Assembly (NCBI RefSeq): GCF_003595215.1
Contig: NZ_QYZP01000002.1
Span: 248,001 to 312,000 of the forward strand
Reading direction: 5' to 3'
Length of the DNA stretch: 64,000 nucleotides
From: Nesterenkonia natronophila
Lineage (GTDB): Bacteria; Actinomycetota; Actinomycetes; Actinomycetales; Micrococcaceae
Shown here: positions 38,894 through 49,251 of the stretch, piece after piece
How positions within the stretch are numbered: position 1 is the first letter of the stretch
Layout of the letters: every line of letters starts with the position of its first letter
The notes under the pieces: generated by a model
The model's input: only the letters and a program-made list of their open reading frames with translations
What the model was told of the DNA's origin: nothing
The model's database searches: none
Translations under genes and position numbers: made by a program

Positions 38894-41800
38894 ATGAACG
38901 CGCAGACAAAGCTGATGAGTGAGCGCAGCCCGGTCATACCGCTGGCGCTCCCGTGCCCCACACTCGTCTACGGGGCTCCAGGATCGGGTAAGAGCAGCTC
39001 GGCAGTGGAATCGGCTCTGGATTTTCTGCGCACCGGAGAGGACTCCCGGCACCTCCTGGTGCTGTCGCCGACTCGCGACACCTCGGCTCGGCTCCGCGAT
39101 GAGATTGAATCCCGGTGGGGGGCAGAGGCTCCCGAGGCCGCGCTGAGTGAGCAGCCCTCGCGCTCGTTCGCCTCCTATGCATTCTGGGTGCTCGGAGAGG
39201 CCCGCCGCCGCAAGATTCTGCGCTTCGCCGCGCAGGCGCCCAGGCTGCTTTCCGGCGCCGAGCAGGACCGTATCATCGGTGACATCCTGCAAGACATGGT
39301 CCGCCAAGGTGCTGTTGACCGCTGGCCCTCGAGCTTGCGGGAAGCCACCAAGGCAGATGGTTTCCGCAAAGAGGTTCGGGAGCTCCTGGACCGGGCGCGT
39401 GAGTACGGCATCACCCCCTCCTGGTTGGAACACTCTGCTGAACAGCAGCACATCCCAGAATGGCGGGCAGCTGCCGAGGTCTATTCGGGCTACCTGGAAA
39501 GGTTCAGCTCCGCCGACTTCGAAGATGCCTACGACCCCGCCGGACTGATCAGCGAGGCGGCCCGGCTCCTAGAGGAGAACCCCGAGCTCTTGGACGCAGA
39601 GCGCCACCGGCTGATGCGCATCGTAGTAGACGATCTCCATGAAGCCAGCCCCAGTGTGTACCGCATGCTGAGACTCATCGGTGCCGGGCGGCCGGTCTTG
39701 GCTCTGGCGAACCCAGATACTGTGACTCAGGGGTTTCGGGGAGCGAGACCGGACAAGCTCAAAGGCTGGAGTGAGCTTATGGCGCCTGACCCCAAGCGGG
39801 GGCTCTACGGCGAGGTGCCCCAGATTCACCTGCTGAGGGGACATGGCATGTCCGGACGTGTAGCTCAGGTGTATGCGAGAACTGCCCGGAGGATCGCAGC
39901 TCCGGCGGAAGCTTCCTTGCGGCGCATGTGGCAGCCGTACCTGCACGGCACCTGGGAAACGAACACCCCCCCAGGCTCCGCTGAAGCTGTCACAGTCGTC
40001 AACGACCACGCGGCTGAACGCGCCGTTCTCACCGAAATACTGTGTCGCCATGATTACGGCCATGTCGGGTTCAGCCAGATGGCGGTTGTCACCCGGAGCG
40101 GCACCAGTGCTCGGCGCATCAGCCGGGCACTGTCCGCACACGGGGTGCCTGTGCGTCAGTCCATGCGCGACGTCGTGCTCAACAAGGAGCCAGCAGTGGT
40201 CCCCCTGCTGAAGCTCCTTGCTTGGGCCAGTCGTGTGCACGACCATGGCGAGCCGCGGCTCAGTCTCAGTGAGATTTTGGAGCTCATCGACTCCAGGTAT
40301 GGTCTCGGCGACGCGTTGAGCCTCCGGCGCACCCGGCAGCAGCTGCGAAGGCAGGAACGTCAGCTCGCCAAAGCTCAGCGTCGCGATGTGCGCAGCTCGG
40401 ATGAGCTCATTGAAGCTGCGGCGCACGACCCGCAGGACCCGATCCTCAACCCGATCACCACCCCCGCCCAAGGTGACCGTCCCGCAAACTCCGCCTACGG
40501 ACTCAAACGCATCGCACTCATGATCGTCGCTGCGCGCTCAGCCGCCAGTGGCAAACCGACTCCTGGTGAGCTGCTCTGGGAGGTCTGGGATGCAGCGGGT
40601 CTCGCAGAGGTCTGGCGGGAAGCCACCAAACACCCAGGATGGGATGCCGAACGGGCAGATCGGGACCTTGATGCTGTCCTGGCACTCTTCCACGCCGCCG
40701 AACGCTTTGAACAGCAGAATCCGCACGGGACCGCCGGTGATTTCGCTGACTATATGCAGCGTCTCGAACTTCCCATGGACACCCTGGCGCACAACCTCTC
40801 AGCTGAGGATGGCGTAGCGGTGCTGACCCCCACCACAGCAGCTGGACGGCACTTCGACACCGTCGTCCTATTGGATCTTCAACAGGGGACCTGGCCGAAC
40901 CTCCAACCTCGCGGCGAGCTCCTTCGCAGCCGGGAACTGGCAGACGTCGCCGAGGGGCAGAGCAGCGGTGTGAGCGGCAGTCTGATGGTCAAGCGCATGC
41001 AGACGCTTCAAGACGAATACCGCCTCTTCGCCTCGGCTGTCTCTCGAGCCACCGAGCGGTTGTTCGCCGTCGCGGTCGAGACCCAGGAGGACAGACCCAG
41101 CACTCTGCTCAACCTCATCACTCCTGCTGAGGACCGACCGGCCCCTACAGAGACTCAAGTCCGTCCACTCACGGAGGTGTCCCTGGTCGCGGAACTGCGC
41201 GGAGCCCTTGAGACAGATCCCACAAACCTGCCCGCCGCGCGGGCCCTCGCCGCACTCGCTGAGCACAGCATCCCCGGCGCGCATCCCCGCACATGGTGGG
41301 GCCTGCCCCAGCTGACCACCACCGAGCCGATCTTTGACCCTGGTGAGGAGCTGACCGTCTCGCCCTCCACAGTAGAATCTGCCATCACGCAGCCCCTGCA
41401 GTGGTTCACCGCTCGCGCAGGCGGAACCGAACCTACGGACTTCCACCGAATGCTCGGAACGCTCATCCATTCCATCGCGGAGCAACACCCGGAAGAGACC
41501 GATGTCCAGAAGCTGTGCCAGGTGCTCGAAGACCGCTGGCATGAACTTCGGCAGGACGGGTGGGAAAGTGAAGCCGAGAAGGCTAAGGCCAAAGACATGC
41601 TGCGGCAACTGGCTGGCTATCACACCCGTGTAGGCAACCGCGAAGTTATCGGGACCGAGATACGCGCCTCCGCGCGAGTGAATCTCGAAGGTGTGACGGG
41701 CCGTAGTGCCGTCATCATCACCGGAGAAATTGACCGCATAGAACGAGACGTTGACAAGCTGCACATCGTCGACCTCAAGACGGGCGGCAAAGCTCCCAGC

Positions 41801-42133
41801 CTCGCTGAGACACAGCGCCATCCGCAACTGGGTCTTTACCAGATGCTGGTCGCGGGAGATCCCGCGCTGAAGACGCTCGGAGACGTAGAGAAGGCTGCAC
41901 TTCTCTACGTGGCGACGAACAAGCACGCCACCGTGCGGGAGCAAGACGCTGTCCCCAGCGACGAACCCGATGCGTGGCCGCTGAGGCAGCTCCGGCAAGC
42001 CGTCCACGCCATGACTCAGCCGACTTTCGAGGCTAGAGCGGCCGCCAACGCGGGGTCCGGGCGTTGGAGCACATGTCGAGTCGGCCCGCTGTGCCCGCTC
42101 TGTGAAGAGACCAGGCAGGTGACACAACCATGA
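38894..42133 (+). CDS. adnA: AdnA-like helicase-nuclease subunit
   Basis: A 1079-residue protein. Walker A (GAPGSGKS, residues 27-34) and a Walker B-like VVDDLHE are present, with UvrD-like motor domains through about residue 800. A C-terminal PD-(D/E)XK nuclease is seen in GEIDRIERDVDKLH and IVDLKTGG (about residue 945). A terminal CX5CX2C cluster (CRVGPLCPLC) recalls Fe-S nucleases of the AddB type. With AdnB it should form the mycobacterial-type AdnAB complex for double-strand-break end resection. The ATG at 38894 follows CAGGAGCAG; the longer upstream frame is antisense to the exonuclease gene. It overlaps adnB by 4 bp. Confidence 0.88.
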   Translation: MNAQTKLMSERSPVIPLALPCPTLVYGAPGSGKSSSAVESALDFLRTGEDSRHLLVLSPTRDTSARLRDEIESRWGAEAPEAALSEQPSRSFASYAFWVLGEARRRKILRFAAQAPRLLSGAEQDRIIGDILQDMVRQGAVDRWPSSLREATKADGFRKEVRELLDRAREYGITPSWLEHSAEQQHIPEWRAAAEVYSGYLERFSSADFEDAYDPAGLISEAARLLEENPELLDAERHRLMRIVVDDLHEASPSVYRMLRLIGAGRPVLALANPDTVTQGFRGARPDKLKGWSELMAPDPKRGLYGEVPQIHLLRGHGMSGRVAQVYARTARRIAAPAEASLRRMWQPYLHGTWETNTPPGSAEAVTVVNDHAAERAVLTEILCRHDYGHVGFSQMAVVTRSGTSARRISRALSAHGVPVRQSMRDVVLNKEPAVVPLLKLLAWASRVHDHGEPRLSLSEILELIDSRYGLGDALSLRRTRQQLRRQERQLAKAQRRDVRSSDELIEAAAHDPQDPILNPITTPAQGDRPANSAYGLKRIALMIVAARSAASGKPTPGELLWEVWDAAGLAEVWREATKHPGWDAERADRDLDAVLALFHAAERFEQQNPHGTAGDFADYMQRLELPMDTLAHNLSAEDGVAVLTPTTAAGRHFDTVVLLDLQQGTWPNLQPRGELLRSRELADVAEGQSSGVSGSLMVKRMQTLQDEYRLFASAVSRATERLFAVAVETQEDRPSTLLNLITPAEDRPAPTETQVRPLTEVSLVAELRGALETDPTNLPAARALAALAEHSIPGAHPRTWWGLPQLTTTEPIFDPGEELTVSPSTVESAITQPLQWFTARAGGTEPTDFHRMLGTLIHSIAEQHPEETDVQKLCQVLEDRWHELRQDGWESEAEKAKAKDMLRQLAGYHTRVGNREVIGTEIRASARVNLEGVTGRSAVIITGEIDRIERDVDKLHIVDLKTGGKAPSLAETQRHPQLGLYQMLVAGDPALKTLGDVEKAALLYVATNKHATVREQDAVPSDEPDAWPLRQLRQAVHAMTQPTFEARAAANAGSGRWSTCRVGPLCPLCEETRQVTQP

Positions 42134-45100
42134 CAGTGCAGGAGAAAGCCCTGAAGTTCACTCCCGCTCAGATCGCAGAGGCACTAGGAGAGTTCACCCC
42201 CACCCCTGAACAGTGCGCCGTCATCGAATCCGGCCTTGAACCGATGCTGGTGGTGGCCGGAGCCGGCTCGGGCAAAACTGCCACCATGGCAGACAGAGTG
42301 GTTTACCTCGTTGCCAACGGATTCGTCACACCTCCGGAGATCCTCGGCGTCACCTTCACTCGCAAAGCTGCCGGTGAACTGGCCGAGCGTGTCACTGACA
42401 AACTCAAGAAGCTCGTGGAAAAAGAGCTGATCCGAGCTGAGGATCTTATCCCACCTGATCTGCGCATCGTGGCATACGGCAATGCGGAGCACCCAGAAAT
42501 AGACCTCAGCAGCGTGGTGGAACCCACCATCTCCACATATCACTCCTATGCACACTCCTTGGTGAGTGAGTACGGGCTGCACATGGGGCTGGAACCCGAG
42601 TCAGAGCTCGTCGGCGGCGCTCAGTCATGGCAGATCATCACCCGGCTCATCACCGAGTATCAGGACGGCGCGGCGCTCATCCGAGCCGAAGCGAATGCCA
42701 GCTCCCTGCCCGAGCAGGTGCTCAAACTCTCCCAAGATATGGCGGAGCACCTCAAGACACCCCCTGAGGTCATCAGCTGGTTAGACACGGAGATCACCCG
42801 CGCTGAGGAGTGGGAGCACCACCTCAGTCAAAAAGGCCAAGACCTGCTCAACACATTGAGGCTGCGTCGTGAAACGGCCAAGCTCGCCGCCGAATACCAA
42901 GTGGCCAAACAGTCCGAAGCATTCATGGATCACGGAGATCTCCTCCGCTATGCCGCGCAGCTCGCCGCAGCTGAAGACTCACCGGTTCGGACTCGCGAAC
43001 GCGAAAAGTACAAAGTGATCCTGCTCGACGAATTCCAGGACACATCCCACGCGCAGCTGAAGCTCTTCGCCGATCTCTTCGGGCGGGGCACCGGTCATGC
43101 GGTAACCGCCGTCGGCGACCCTAACCAATCCATCTACGGGTTTAGGGGAGCTTCGGCCGGCCAACTCTTCCAATTCCCCCAAACGTTCCCTGCCGTAGAC
43201 AGCCAGACTGGTCGAACACGGCCAGCAGACCTGAAACAGCTGACCATCGCATGGCGCAACGGTCGCAGCATTCTCGACGTCGCTAACAAGATGGTCAAAC
43301 CCTTCACGCTCTACACCGAAACCACCGGACCCCGCTGGCATCGCGGCACCGGGCGGTTGCGCCGTCAACTCACCGAACTCATCACCGCTGACCGCATGGA
43401 TACCCAGGGTCGCGTGCTGACCCCGGAAGGGACGCCACTGGCCGAAGGGCCCGCAGACCCTGCGGAACGGGCGCAACCCATCGCGCCCGCGAAGAGCGTC
43501 GCCGACGGGCACGTCTCCTACGGATTCTTCGCCACCGAAGACGAGGAAACCGCAGCTATCGTGGAAGAAATGCGGTCCGCCCTGGATGTTGCTGAAGGCG
43601 CAGAATCTCCCGAATGTGCCGTGCTCGCCACGACACACGGCCACCTGGGGAAGATCGCCGACGCCCTGCGCCGCAGTGAAATCCCTTACGAACTCGCCGG
43701 GCTCAGCGGGCTGCTCTACAGGCCCGAAATAGTGGAACTTCTCGCCTACCTGCGGGTCCTGTCGGACCCCAAACGCTCCGATGAACTCATCCGGATCCTC
43801 GGCGGAGCTCGCTTCAGAATCGGCCCCGGGGACCTCTACCTCCTGGGTCGGCGCGCCTCGGGGCGCGCCCGGCAGCGCAACGGCAGCTTCATCCCGCACG
43901 ACGAGGACACTCAAAGCTCACTTGAGCCCGAGCTCGATGAGATGCCCTCACTTGTTGAGGCCCTCGACCACTTCGACCTCGACCCCACCGCCGATGAGAC
44001 CTCCAGACGGGGTTTCTCAGCAGAGGGCATCGAGCGGATAACCCGTGCCAGAGACCAGTTCCGGACTCTCCGAGAGCTCCTTCACCTGGACCTTGGAAGT
44101 CTCATCCAACGCATCATCAACGAAACTGGTCTGGGTGTGGAGGTCTCAGCCCGACCCTGGGAGGTCGGCAACCACCCCACCAGACAACTCGACATGCTCA
44201 TCGAGTACGCCGAATCGTTTGCCGCATCCTCGACCAGCCAGGACCTCACAGGGTTTCTCGATTGGCTTAGCGCTGCAGTCCACCAGGAGAGGGCCCTCGA
44301 GCAGGCTCCTGCCGACCCGCAGCCCGGAGCAGTGCAGCTGTTGACTGTCCACGCATCTAAGGGGCTCGAATGGGACGTTGTCGCCGTCGCTGGACTGCGC
44401 CGCGACCGATTTCCGCGTCTGCCCCGGATGGCCACCAACTGGACCAAGAAGGACGGTGACCTCCCATGGCCGCTGCGCGGAGATGCCGACTCGCTGCCCC
44501 AATGGATCAGCGATCAGAGAGAGGATACAGACAAACGAACTGCCCAGGTCTGGGCGCGATCAGCAGGTGCCACCAGCTCGCTGAAAGACTATGAAGGCCC
44601 TGTCTACAAAGATGACTGCGTGGAGTTCAGTGAGGAAGAAGACCGCCGCCTGGCCTACGTAGCCATGACCAGAGCCAAGACCCGGCTGCTGTGCACGGGA
44701 GCATGTTTCTATGGGGCCTCCGGCGGGCAGGAGCCCTCGCCCTTCCTGCTCAACGTTCGCGAACTTGCGCAAGAGGCCTCCAACACAGGCCATTTCCAGG
44801 AGTTGGCCTGGTATGACCATGACCCCGAGCAGCAGAATCCTCTGGCGAACATCACCCTCAGCGCCACATGGCCCTATGATCCGCTGGAAGAGCTCCCGGT
44901 GCGGCAGCAGCTCCTCATCAAGGCTGACCTTCAGGACCCGACGTCAATCGACACCTACGAAGACGTCGACCCCGGTGCTGCCGCACCACCACGCCTGACT
45001 CGGCGGCCCGCCATGGAGCAGGCCGCTGACCTGGTGACACGTCAGCTCAGAGAATCCACAGACCTCACCGCGGATGAGCTGAACCCCTGGCTTGAGCAGG

Positions 45101-45831
45101 CGCGTCTAGTGATACAACGTGCCGAACAGAGACGCTCATCCGCCCGCTCTCTCGAGCTGCCCAAGCAGTTGTCGGCCTCCTCCGTAGTCCAGCTCAAGCA
45201 CGATCGCACTCAGGTGCTGGAGCAAGCACGCCGTCCGATCCCGCAGCGACCCTCATCTGCGGCTCGGCGCGGCACAGCCATTCACGCAATCATCGAACAG
45301 GTCCTGGAAGTGCAAGCGTCGCTGCCGGATATCGACGAGCTTTTCGCCAACTACAACCTAGATGACGTCGACGGCATCTTAGAGTTGGAACGAGTCCGAG
45401 CCAGCTACCAGAACAGTCCCTGGGCAGCCCAACCTGCCTTCGCCGTGGAGATCCCGTTGGAGACCACACTGGCAGGCACTACTCTGCGCGGCAGGATCGA
45501 CGCCGTATTCGCCAGAGATGCACAGGGAACGGCACTGAGCCACCACATCTACGAGACCTGGACCGCGCTACCCCGTGCTGAGCGCGACCGGAAAATGGCG
45601 GCATGCACATTCGATTTGGTCGACTGGAAAACCGGTGATGTCCCCAGAGGGCCTGACTTGGAGGAGAAGGAACTGCAGCTGGCCGTGTACAAGATCGCGT
45701 TCAGCCGGCTCTATGGTGTGCCTATGGACAACATCCGCGCGCACTTCGCATACCTGGACCAGGGCATCATCCACTCGCCTAAACAGCTGGCCGAGGCGGG
45801 GGAAGTAGAATCCCTCATTCGGGAGAAGTGA
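42130..45831 (+). CDS. adnB: AdnB-like helicase-nuclease subunit
   Basis: A 1233-residue SF1A helicase fused to a RecB-type nuclease. The motifs in order are TPTPEQ (Q motif), VVAGAGSGKT (residues 41-50), LLDEFQDTSHAQ, VGDPNQSIYGFRGA, HASKGLEWDVVAVAGL and YVAMTRAKTRL. The C-terminal nuclease has RGRIDAVF followed by LVDWKTGDVP. This is the main motor of AdnAB in mycobacteria. It is about 130 residues longer than the mycobacterial protein. It is translationally coupled to adnA and converges on the PNPOx-like gene 12 bp after its stop. Confidence 0.9.
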   Translation: MTVQEKALKFTPAQIAEALGEFTPTPEQCAVIESGLEPMLVVAGAGSGKTATMADRVVYLVANGFVTPPEILGVTFTRKAAGELAERVTDKLKKLVEKELIRAEDLIPPDLRIVAYGNAEHPEIDLSSVVEPTISTYHSYAHSLVSEYGLHMGLEPESELVGGAQSWQIITRLITEYQDGAALIRAEANASSLPEQVLKLSQDMAEHLKTPPEVISWLDTEITRAEEWEHHLSQKGQDLLNTLRLRRETAKLAAEYQVAKQSEAFMDHGDLLRYAAQLAAAEDSPVRTREREKYKVILLDEFQDTSHAQLKLFADLFGRGTGHAVTAVGDPNQSIYGFRGASAGQLFQFPQTFPAVDSQTGRTRPADLKQLTIAWRNGRSILDVANKMVKPFTLYTETTGPRWHRGTGRLRRQLTELITADRMDTQGRVLTPEGTPLAEGPADPAERAQPIAPAKSVADGHVSYGFFATEDEETAAIVEEMRSALDVAEGAESPECAVLATTHGHLGKIADALRRSEIPYELAGLSGLLYRPEIVELLAYLRVLSDPKRSDELIRILGGARFRIGPGDLYLLGRRASGRARQRNGSFIPHDEDTQSSLEPELDEMPSLVEALDHFDLDPTADETSRRGFSAEGIERITRARDQFRTLRELLHLDLGSLIQRIINETGLGVEVSARPWEVGNHPTRQLDMLIEYAESFAASSTSQDLTGFLDWLSAAVHQERALEQAPADPQPGAVQLLTVHASKGLEWDVVAVAGLRRDRFPRLPRMATNWTKKDGDLPWPLRGDADSLPQWISDQREDTDKRTAQVWARSAGATSSLKDYEGPVYKDDCVEFSEEEDRRLAYVAMTRAKTRLLCTGACFYGASGGQEPSPFLLNVRELAQEASNTGHFQELAWYDHDPEQQNPLANITLSATWPYDPLEELPVRQQLLIKADLQDPTSIDTYEDVDPGAAAPPRLTRRPAMEQAADLVTRQLRESTDLTADELNPWLEQARLVIQRAEQRRSSARSLELPKQLSASSVVQLKHDRTQVLEQARRPIPQRPSSAARRGTAIHAIIEQVLEVQASLPDIDELFANYNLDDVDGILELERVRASYQNSPWAAQPAFAVEIPLETTLAGTTLRGRIDAVFARDAQGTALSHHIYETWTALPRAERDRKMAACTFDLVDWKTGDVPRGPDLEEKELQLAVYKIAFSRLYGVPMDNIRAHFAYLDQGIIHSPKQLAEAGEVESLIREK

Positions 45832-45843
45832 ATCAGACCGGAT

Positions 45844-46404
45844 TTAGTCTTGGGCGACACTCACCCGCCACGCGGAGCCCTCAGTGACATAGACCGCACG
45901 AGTGTGCGCGCGGTCGGGAGAACCCTGCCAAAACTCCACCCGATTCGGCACTACCCGCCACAGCGTCCAATCATCGGCATCCACCGATGCCTGCGCTGCC
46001 GGACTGCGAGCCTGCAGATCCGCCACACTCTCCCCACGCGGTGCCTCCACCACAGGGCCACGAACACGTACTGACCGCATCAACGGCTGCCACCACACCG
46101 TCAATGCGGCGGCGGGACACACACTCAGCTGCTGACCCTTCCGACTCGAGGCGGTACTGGCGAATGCCCAACCCCGAGAGTCAACATCTTTGAGGATCAA
46201 CATCCGAGAGTCAGGCACACCCCCCGCATCAACGGTGGACAGTGCCACAGTGCGCGGCTCTTCAACACCAGCGGCAAGCGCCACCTCGAGCCACGTCAGA
46301 AAAAGCCCCACCGGCTCAGTTGGCAGTTCCCCCGCACGAAAGGCCGGTGGGCTTCCGGTCAATGCAGGAATAGAGCCCAGAAGTGCGCGCGTCGCATGCG
46401 TCAT
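45844..46404 (-). CDS. Pyridoxamine 5'-phosphate oxidase-like protein
   Basis: A 186-residue flavin-binding split-barrel protein. PDSRMLILKDVDSRG, SRKGQQLSV, ALTVWWQPLMRSVRVRG and the terminal NRVEFWQG recall PdxH. It is shorter than typical PdxH (about 215 residues), and the end usually reading RLHDR is SPDRAHTRAVY here, so the Arg-containing substrate site may be altered. It may be a true pyridoxal phosphate synthase or a related FMN oxidoreductase. It lies 16 bp after the MFS gene on the same strand. Confidence 0.8.
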   Translation of the reverse strand: MTHATRALLGSIPALTGSPPAFRAGELPTEPVGLFLTWLEVALAAGVEEPRTVALSTVDAGGVPDSRMLILKDVDSRGWAFASTASSRKGQQLSVCPAAALTVWWQPLMRSVRVRGPVVEAPRGESVADLQARSPAAQASVDADDWTLWRVVPNRVEFWQGSPDRAHTRAVYVTEGSAWRVSVAQD

Positions 46405-46420
46405 AGGAGGAGTTTACGAC

Positions 46421-47608
46421 TCAGACCTTCTCTCCAGCGCGTCGGGTAAGCAGAATGGCGTAGAGCGTGATGGCCACGCCGACCGCCGCCGCGATGGAAC
46501 CAGCGTAAGCGGGAGCACGAAGGCCCAGCCCCATGTCGATGGTCACTCCGCCCACAATGGCTCCCAGCGCGTTCGCGGCGTTGAACGCGGAGTGGTGGAA
46601 ACTGGCAGCAAGCTGCGGGGCTTTGGGGGCTGTGTCAATGAGGTGCGTCTGCATCGCTGGCCCAAGGTTCGCTGCGGAGACCCCTACACAGAAGAGGAGC
46701 ACCAGCATCAGCCAGGGGACATGAGCGAACATGGCGAAGAGCCCCATGAACACGGCCACCAATATCATGGCGACCAGCACCGTCCCCAAGACGGACTTGT
46801 CGGTCGCCGCGCCACCGGTGAACGTGCCAATCACCATTCCTGCCCCGAAGATCAACACCACCCACGGCAGTGCACTGTCGTTGAAACCGGTAACTTCCAC
46901 CGCCACGTGTGAAAGATACGTGTAGATGGCGAACATGCCGGAGAACCCGATGATCGCTAGGCCCACACCCACCCACAGCCGCTGGTTTGCCAGCGCCCGC
47001 AATTCGCCCCTCACTGTAGCGCCGGCGGGGGCATCCTGACGTGGAGCCAAAATGGCGACCGCCAGCATCGTAAGGACCGCCAGGAGGGCCACAATCAGGA
47101 ACATCCAGCGCCACCCGAACTGCTGGCCGGTCCAGGTAACTGCTGGGACTCCAGAGACATTCGCGATCGCTAGCCCGGAGAGCACCACGGCGATCGCGCG
47201 CCCACGTTTGGCAGGGCCCACCATTTGGGCACTCATCAGGGCTGCTGTGGCGAAATACGCACCATGCGGCAGCCCGGAGAGGAACCGTCCGGCCAGAAGC
47301 GTCTCAAAGTTCGGGGCGACAAAGCTCAGCACATGCGCGAGGATGAAGAGCACCAGTAGGAAGAGTGCATAGGTTTTCCGTTCCCGCTTGGCGCCCATCA
47401 GAGCCAGAATCGGCGCTCCCACCACCACGCCCAGTGCGTAAGCGGAGACCAGCATTCCGCCTTGTCCGTAGCTCACACCCAGATCCAGCACGATCTCCCG
47501 CTGCAGACCCATGATGGCGAACTCAGTGACCCCGATAGCGAACCCACCGGTAGCGAGCGCCAGAATCGCCCAGACCATTTGGGTGCGGGTCATGTGGTTC
47601 TTGGTCAC
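46421..47608 (-). CDS. MFS transporter (DHA1/AraJ-like)
   Basis: A 395-residue, twelve-helix major facilitator. The N-terminal half contains GFAIGVTEFAIMGL and the motif-A-like LMGAKRERKTY; GRFLSGLPHGAYFATAA resembles AraJ/sugar-efflux and DHA1 drug-efflux proteins. The substrate cannot be read from sequence. The frame opens with GTG at 47608, and an ATG five codons later (MTRTQM) is a possible start. It is transcribed with the PNPOx-like gene. Confidence 0.9.
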   Translation of the reverse strand: MTKNHMTRTQMVWAILALATGGFAIGVTEFAIMGLQREIVLDLGVSYGQGGMLVSAYALGVVVGAPILALMGAKRERKTYALFLLVLFILAHVLSFVAPNFETLLAGRFLSGLPHGAYFATAALMSAQMVGPAKRGRAIAVVLSGLAIANVSGVPAVTWTGQQFGWRWMFLIVALLAVLTMLAVAILAPRQDAPAGATVRGELRALANQRLWVGVGLAIIGFSGMFAIYTYLSHVAVEVTGFNDSALPWVVLIFGAGMVIGTFTGGAATDKSVLGTVLVAMILVAVFMGLFAMFAHVPWLMLVLLFCVGVSAANLGPAMQTHLIDTAPKAPQLAASFHHSAFNAANALGAIVGGVTIDMGLGLRAPAYAGSIAAAVGVAITLYAILLTRRAGEKV

Positions 47609-47673
47609 CGAAAATCCAACCGCGCTTTCGCTGCGATCATTCCCAGAAACTGCACTTGAGGCAGAACCGCAGA

Positions 47674-49251
47674 TCAGGTCCCCGGTGGGCGCAGCCCCGG
47701 ATGGCGGTCATAGAGGGAGGAGGAAGCTTCGTCCGGGCTCGGCGCCGAGTGAGCCAAGGAGGGGGAGCGGGTCGAATCCGCGGAAGCCCCGGAATCAGCA
47801 GAGTCAGCTGACGGTGCCGATTGTGCTGATGCGGAGGACGCAGCGGAGGCTGCCGATGAGGACGACGCCGACGAGCTGGCAGAACGTGCGCTCGCCGCCG
47901 AAGCCGCAGACGAGGGGAAGAAGTTCTTCCGTTTGGCTCGGCGTTCAGATTCGCCATCCGGCTGAATCGGCAGCGAGCCAGTCACGGGGGCTGGAAGGTC
48001 GAACTCGTCAGCGTCGTCGACGTACGCCGGGATTTCCTCCGTCAGCGGGTCGTCGTCTACTCTCATCTCCTGCGATTCAGCTGCAGGCGGACCACCTGCG
48101 GGAACCAGCGGCGCCACCGCACCAGTAGGTTGGTCCGATTCCTCGTCAGCGGCTGAGCCGGCGACGTCCGCGTCAGTGACGAAAGCAGGCTCGTCATCGT
48201 CTTCGTAAGTGTCCCAGGCGCCGGCCCCAGCGATCGTGGCTGCTGCGCCAGCACGCCTGACCGGCTTGGAGTCCTGAGTGTCGGCCGAGGCCTCAGGAGC
48301 TTCTTCCGCCTGCGGGTCCAGTGCGATGGGACGTCCACCATAGTTTTCGATATCAGAGGCCAACTGCTGGAGCAGACCAGCAGCCTCCTCAACCATCTGC
48401 TGGTTCCCGCCAGTGGTCCCGCGGATCATCCACTGAGCCAGGGCGAACTCAGCGGAGAGCGCGGCCCGTCGCAGCACATGCTCGTCCGGGTCAGAGTTTC
48501 GGTGGGCCGCGTAGGACGCCAGCACACGATCGCTGAAGGTGTGGTCGGGTGAGGCGATGAGCCAGGCCAAGTCATCAGCTGGGTCCCCCACATGGAGATC
48601 AGTCCAACCCGTCACAGCCATCACGCGGTCGCCCTCGATAAGCAGATTGTCCTCGTGCAAGTCTCCGTGAACCACAGTGGGCGCAAATTCGTAAAGAGCT
48701 CGATCCTCCATGGCGCGCTCCCAGCGTCTCAGCAGAAGCGGGGGGATCCGTCCGGTGGATGCCGCGGCGTCGAGTTCATTCAGCCGGCGTTGGCGTACTC
48801 GTTCGGCACTGTAACCGGGAAGGTCGGCGTGGTCCACGACAGATTCGGAGAGATCGTGCACAGCGGCAATGGTGCGCCCCAGGTCCTCAATGAGCTCAGG
48901 CGCCGCACCCACCAGTTCACCCAGCGACAAAGGTTCACCGGGCAGGTGGTTGTACACAAACACGCGCATATCTTCAACGCGTGTAGCACCCGCCACGCTC
49001 GGCACGCGGAAGGGCAACTCGGCGCGGATGGCGGTGGAGAACCCGCGCAGTACCTGCACCTCCGTCTCCAGGCGCATGGCGGCCTGCTGATGCCGCGGTC
49101 CGCGGACCCGCCATCTGTTCCCCGAATCGTCCACGACCACGGCGGACATGAAGTCACGGGCGTCGTCGGGAGCATCGGCCACACCGGTCGGAGAGAGACC
49201 CGGCACCGCACGGGTCGCCAAGGCAGCCAATTCCATCGAAGTCCATCGCAC
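47674..49251 (-). CDS. Phosphotransferase-family protein with Ser/Ala-rich tail
   Basis: A protein of about 525 residues. The first 310 form an aminoglycoside/macrolide-phosphotransferase-like fold, with catalytic loop HGDLHEDN around residue 200. The metal-binding position, usually I-D-W, reads VTGWTDLHVGDPADDLAWL, so the DFG-type Asp appears replaced by Gly. The C-terminal 200 residues are acidic and end in about 60 residues of nearly pure Ser and Ala. The GTG at 49251 gives a start resembling homologues (RWTSMELAALA) with AGG just upstream; ATGs at 49290 and 49236 are alternatives. It diverges from uvrD2. Confidence 0.75.
   Translation of the reverse strand: MRWTSMELAALATRAVPGLSPTGVADAPDDARDFMSAVVVDDSGNRWRVRGPRHQQAAMRLETEVQVLRGFSTAIRAELPFRVPSVAGATRVEDMRVFVYNHLPGEPLSLGELVGAAPELIEDLGRTIAAVHDLSESVVDHADLPGYSAERVRQRRLNELDAAASTGRIPPLLLRRWERAMEDRALYEFAPTVVHGDLHEDNLLIEGDRVMAVTGWTDLHVGDPADDLAWLIASPDHTFSDRVLASYAAHRNSDPDEHVLRRAALSAEFALAQWMIRGTTGGNQQMVEEAAGLLQQLASDIENYGGRPIALDPQAEEAPEASADTQDSKPVRRAGAAATIAGAGAWDTYEDDDEPAFVTDADVAGSAADEESDQPTGAVAPLVPAGGPPAAESQEMRVDDDPLTEEIPAYVDDADEFDLPAPVTGSLPIQPDGESERRAKRKNFFPSSAASAASARSASSSASSSSAASAASSASAQSAPSADSADSGASADSTRSPSLAHSAPSPDEASSSLYDRHPGLRPPGT

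Noticed and set aside
40868..42127. 419-codon minus-strand frame inside adnA
   Set aside because: Shadow of adnA; composition is unlike a protein and there is no start context.
47700..47900. Repetitive GC-rich DNA as a possible satellite or CRISPR-like repeat
   Set aside because: It encodes the Ser/Ala-rich tail; there are no equal repeat-spacer units. No CRISPR array was seen anywhere in the window.
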